Assembly: GCA_026418875.1 (NCBI GenBank)
Contig: JAOAAM010000615.1
Location: forward strand, 1-7,361
DNA from: Gemmataceae bacterium
GTDB taxonomy: Bacteria; Planctomycetota; Planctomycetia; Gemmatales; Gemmataceae
DNA: 7,361 nucleotides
Direction of reading: 5' to 3'
Under the pieces are notes generated by a model, which saw only the letters and a program-made list of their open reading frames with translations, did not search any database and was not told where the DNA came from. This document shows positions 6,209 to 7,361 of the stretch, piece after piece. Each line of letters opens with the position of its first letter. Within the stretch, counting starts at the first letter, position 1. A program made the position numbers and the translations under genes.

Positions 6209-6397
6209 TCAACGCGGTTTTGCCGCCGACGTCGGCGACATTTTGGACAGCCGAACGGGTTTGGGATTGGCGGGCGTCTGCACCTTGACGGAATCCTCCT
6301 GGGCAGAGCGAGGCGGTTCGGGCCGGTAGTAGACCAGCGCCGCAGCGACCACGATTCCCACCCCGAGCAGCAAGCCGAATTTGGCATCACCAGGCAT
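6209..6397 (-). CDS. Small single-pass membrane protein of unknown function
   Basis: The 62-residue protein starts with MPGDAKFG, followed by one hydrophobic helix (about residues 8-24, ending VYYR). A proline- and lysine-rich polar tail follows (NPKPVRL, SKMSPTSAAKPR) with no further domain. The start is chosen because GGAGGG (6410-6405 on the minus strand) stands seven bases before it; the same frame continues upstream to an ATG at 6511, but that extension is not membrane-like and lacks a comparable site. By its charge pattern (few charges before the helix, an arginine after it) orientation is ambiguous. From general experience, some planctomycete envelope proteins (for example with LysM domains) begin with a similar short 'MP.D.K.GL..G' leader and helix, so this could be a shortened relative; that is inference. 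It converges on hpt across the structured element. Confidence 0.55.
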   Translation of the reverse strand: MPGDAKFGLLLGVGIVVAAALVYYRPEPPRSAQEDSVKVQTPANPKPVRLSKMSPTSAAKPR

Positions 6398-6404
6398 GGG
6401 CAAG

Positions 6405-6410
6405 CCCTCC
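6405..6410 (-). promoter_or_regulatory. Ribosome binding site of the small membrane protein
   Basis: Read on the minus strand, GGAGGG stands seven bases before the ATG at 6397. This is the main evidence that the 62-residue frame is a real gene and that its start is here rather than at 6511. Confidence 0.5.
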
Positions 6411-6570
6411 GGCACGTCACCGGGACTACTCCAATCTGCCCGACAGGCCCGCATATTGCTCGAAAAATCGGCTGCCTTCAGCAAAAATTGCCAAGTCCTC
6501 AAACGAACCAACCGACCCGGGTGGCACGGTCCGAAGAACTGTTAAACCCACCGAATTCGGAGAATCGGGC

Positions 6571-6600
6571 TTGGATGATCGAGTGGTCACGGATTATATT
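6571..6600 (+). promoter_or_regulatory. Candidate sigma70-like promoter for the GlmU-like gene
   Basis: TTGGAT (6571-6576) and TATATT (6595-6600) are spaced 18 bases apart in a locally AT-richer patch. Transcription would start near 6607, leaving a leader of ~45 bases before the ATG at 6652. It is a consensus match only. Confidence 0.4.
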
Positions 6601-6637
6601 GTTGGCAAACTCGGAGGGAGCCGCCGCTTTCGGTCTC

Positions 6638-6645
6638 AGGAGGAG
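6638..6645 (+). promoter_or_regulatory. Strong ribosome binding site of the GlmU-like gene
   Basis: AGGAGGAG ends six bases before the ATG at 6652 and closely matches the anti-Shine-Dalgarno complement. It settles the start of the truncated last gene. Confidence 0.6.
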
Positions 6646-6651
6646 ACAGTC

Positions 6652-7361
6652 ATGCGCCTTTGCCTATTCGAGGACCATCTTGTCTCGGCCTTCGAGCCTC
6701 TTGTCCTGACCCGGCCTGTTTTCGAGTTGGTGTGCGGACTTCAGTCGTTGCAGTCCAAGCAGGTTCGTTACTTTGGCTCGGCCTTGATCGGAAAGTTTGT
6801 CCGGCCCGACTTGACGGATTGGCTCCGGCAGTCCACGCCTCACGAACCGGTCAACGACCCCCGTTGGTTAAAGGCTGGCCCGGTGGTGTTGGTGAACGGT
6901 CGCTGGCTGCCGCCGGACGGGCCTCCACCCTCGCTCGACGAACCCCGGGTCGCCCTGGCTGACGACGAGGTCGCCTGGGCGTGCTTGACGCCCGAGTGGC
7001 TCCGCTCATTCCGCGTCGAGGATTTGGAAGAACATCTCGCGTCTTGGCGGCGAGAAATCCCGAACCGGGTCGCCGGCGGCCGTCTCCTCCGCCGACCGTG
7101 GGATCTGATCGCCGCGAATGGCGAAGAATTGATCCGCGATTTCCGCAGCTGGGGCGAACCGGGAGGCGGTGCACGTCCCTTGCATTTCGCCCTCGTTGGA
7201 CCGGCCGGACGTCTGCGAATCGATCTCTCAGCGCGGATCGACCCGATGGTCGTGGCGGACACCACGAATGGCCCCGTCGTCATCGAACGCGATGCCGTGG
7301 TGACGGCTTTTTCACGTCTTGAAGGCCCATGTTGTATCGGGGCGGGAAGCATCGTCCGCAA
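6652..7361 (+). CDS. GlmU-like sugar nucleotidyltransferase, N-terminal part (partial)
   Basis: The frame is open from the ATG to the window edge, giving 236 codons of a longer protein. It starts MRLCLFEDH, continues through EPLVLTRPVFELVCG (residues 15-29), and carries VLVNGRWLPP (~83-92) and PWDLIAANGEEL (~153-164). The last ~30 residues (GPVVIERDAVV, FSRLEGPCCIGAGS) are the first turns of a left-handed beta-helix of hexapeptide repeats. This order matches the alternative bacterial GlmU-like family (TIGR03991 type), thought to make a UDP- or other NDP-sugar for envelope polymers; the assignment is from memory of the family. The classic GlmU/RmlA loop (LxxGxGTRM) is absent, as is usual in that family. 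The 3' end, with most of the beta-helix, is outside the window. Confidence 0.75.
   Translation, partial: MRLCLFEDHLVSAFEPLVLTRPVFELVCGLQSLQSKQVRYFGSALIGKFVRPDLTDWLRQSTPHEPVNDPRWLKAGPVVLVNGRWLPPDGPPPSLDEPRVALADDEVAWACLTPEWLRSFRVEDLEEHLASWRREIPNRVAGGRLLRRPWDLIAANGEELIRDFRSWGEPGGGARPLHFALVGPAGRLRIDLSARIDPMVVADTTNGPVVIERDAVVTAFSRLEGPCCIGAGSIVR

Noticed and set aside
6398..6570. Promoter for the small membrane protein, or an extra gene, in the gap before the GlmU-like gene
   Set aside because: AT-rich patches are present (around 6460-6490), but no hexamer pair with acceptable spacing was found, and no frame with a ribosome binding site was seen.

Overview
The window looks like ordinary chromosomal DNA of a planctomycete, most likely of the Gemmata type. 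Three things suggest this: a very long membrane-spanning Ser/Thr kinase-like protein with the 'YL..YPEL / EY.QRFP' N-terminal region common in planctomycete kinases, a GlmU-like nucleotidyltransferase of the non-canonical type, and short loosely linked gene groups in DNA of roughly 60% GC. The genus is inference; no rRNA or marker search was possible. There is no sign of an insertion sequence, phage, CRISPR array, tRNA or rRNA.

Layout. The left edge holds the last ~62 codons of a GTPase, most likely Obg. Its stop codon overlaps the GTG start of an SSAT-like GNAT acetyltransferase, so the two are probably translationally coupled. A 13-bp imperfect hairpin follows that gene. After about 217 bases without a gene comes an 855-residue kinase-like membrane protein: N-terminal planctomycete region, kinase fold, one transmembrane helix and an extracytoplasmic HEAT-like region. 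Its DFG motif reads GFG, so it may be a pseudokinase or an unusual kinase. A convergent minus-strand gene encodes a stand-alone ATP-grasp ligase of unknown substrate. Divergent from it, a small SAM-dependent methyltransferase of the TPMT/TehB type and a hypoxanthine phosphoribosyltransferase (hpt) form a likely two-gene transcript.

The right end. hpt converges on a 62-residue single-pass membrane protein on the minus strand that has a good ribosome binding site. Between them lies an 87-base element that can fold on either strand into a three-helix junction whose outer stem includes the hpt stop codon. The window closes with the first ~236 codons of a GlmU-like sugar nucleotidyltransferase, preceded by a plausible sigma70-like promoter and a strong ribosome binding site.

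Functionally the genes are mostly housekeeping or signalling: ribosome assembly (Obg), purine salvage (Hpt), sugar nucleotide or cell-envelope supply (GlmU-like), polyamine-type acetylation, and surface signalling. I do not see a multi-gene novel system. The points most worth a second look are the GFG kinase, the structured convergent intergenic region, the small membrane protein, and the divergent ATP-grasp/methyltransferase pair.
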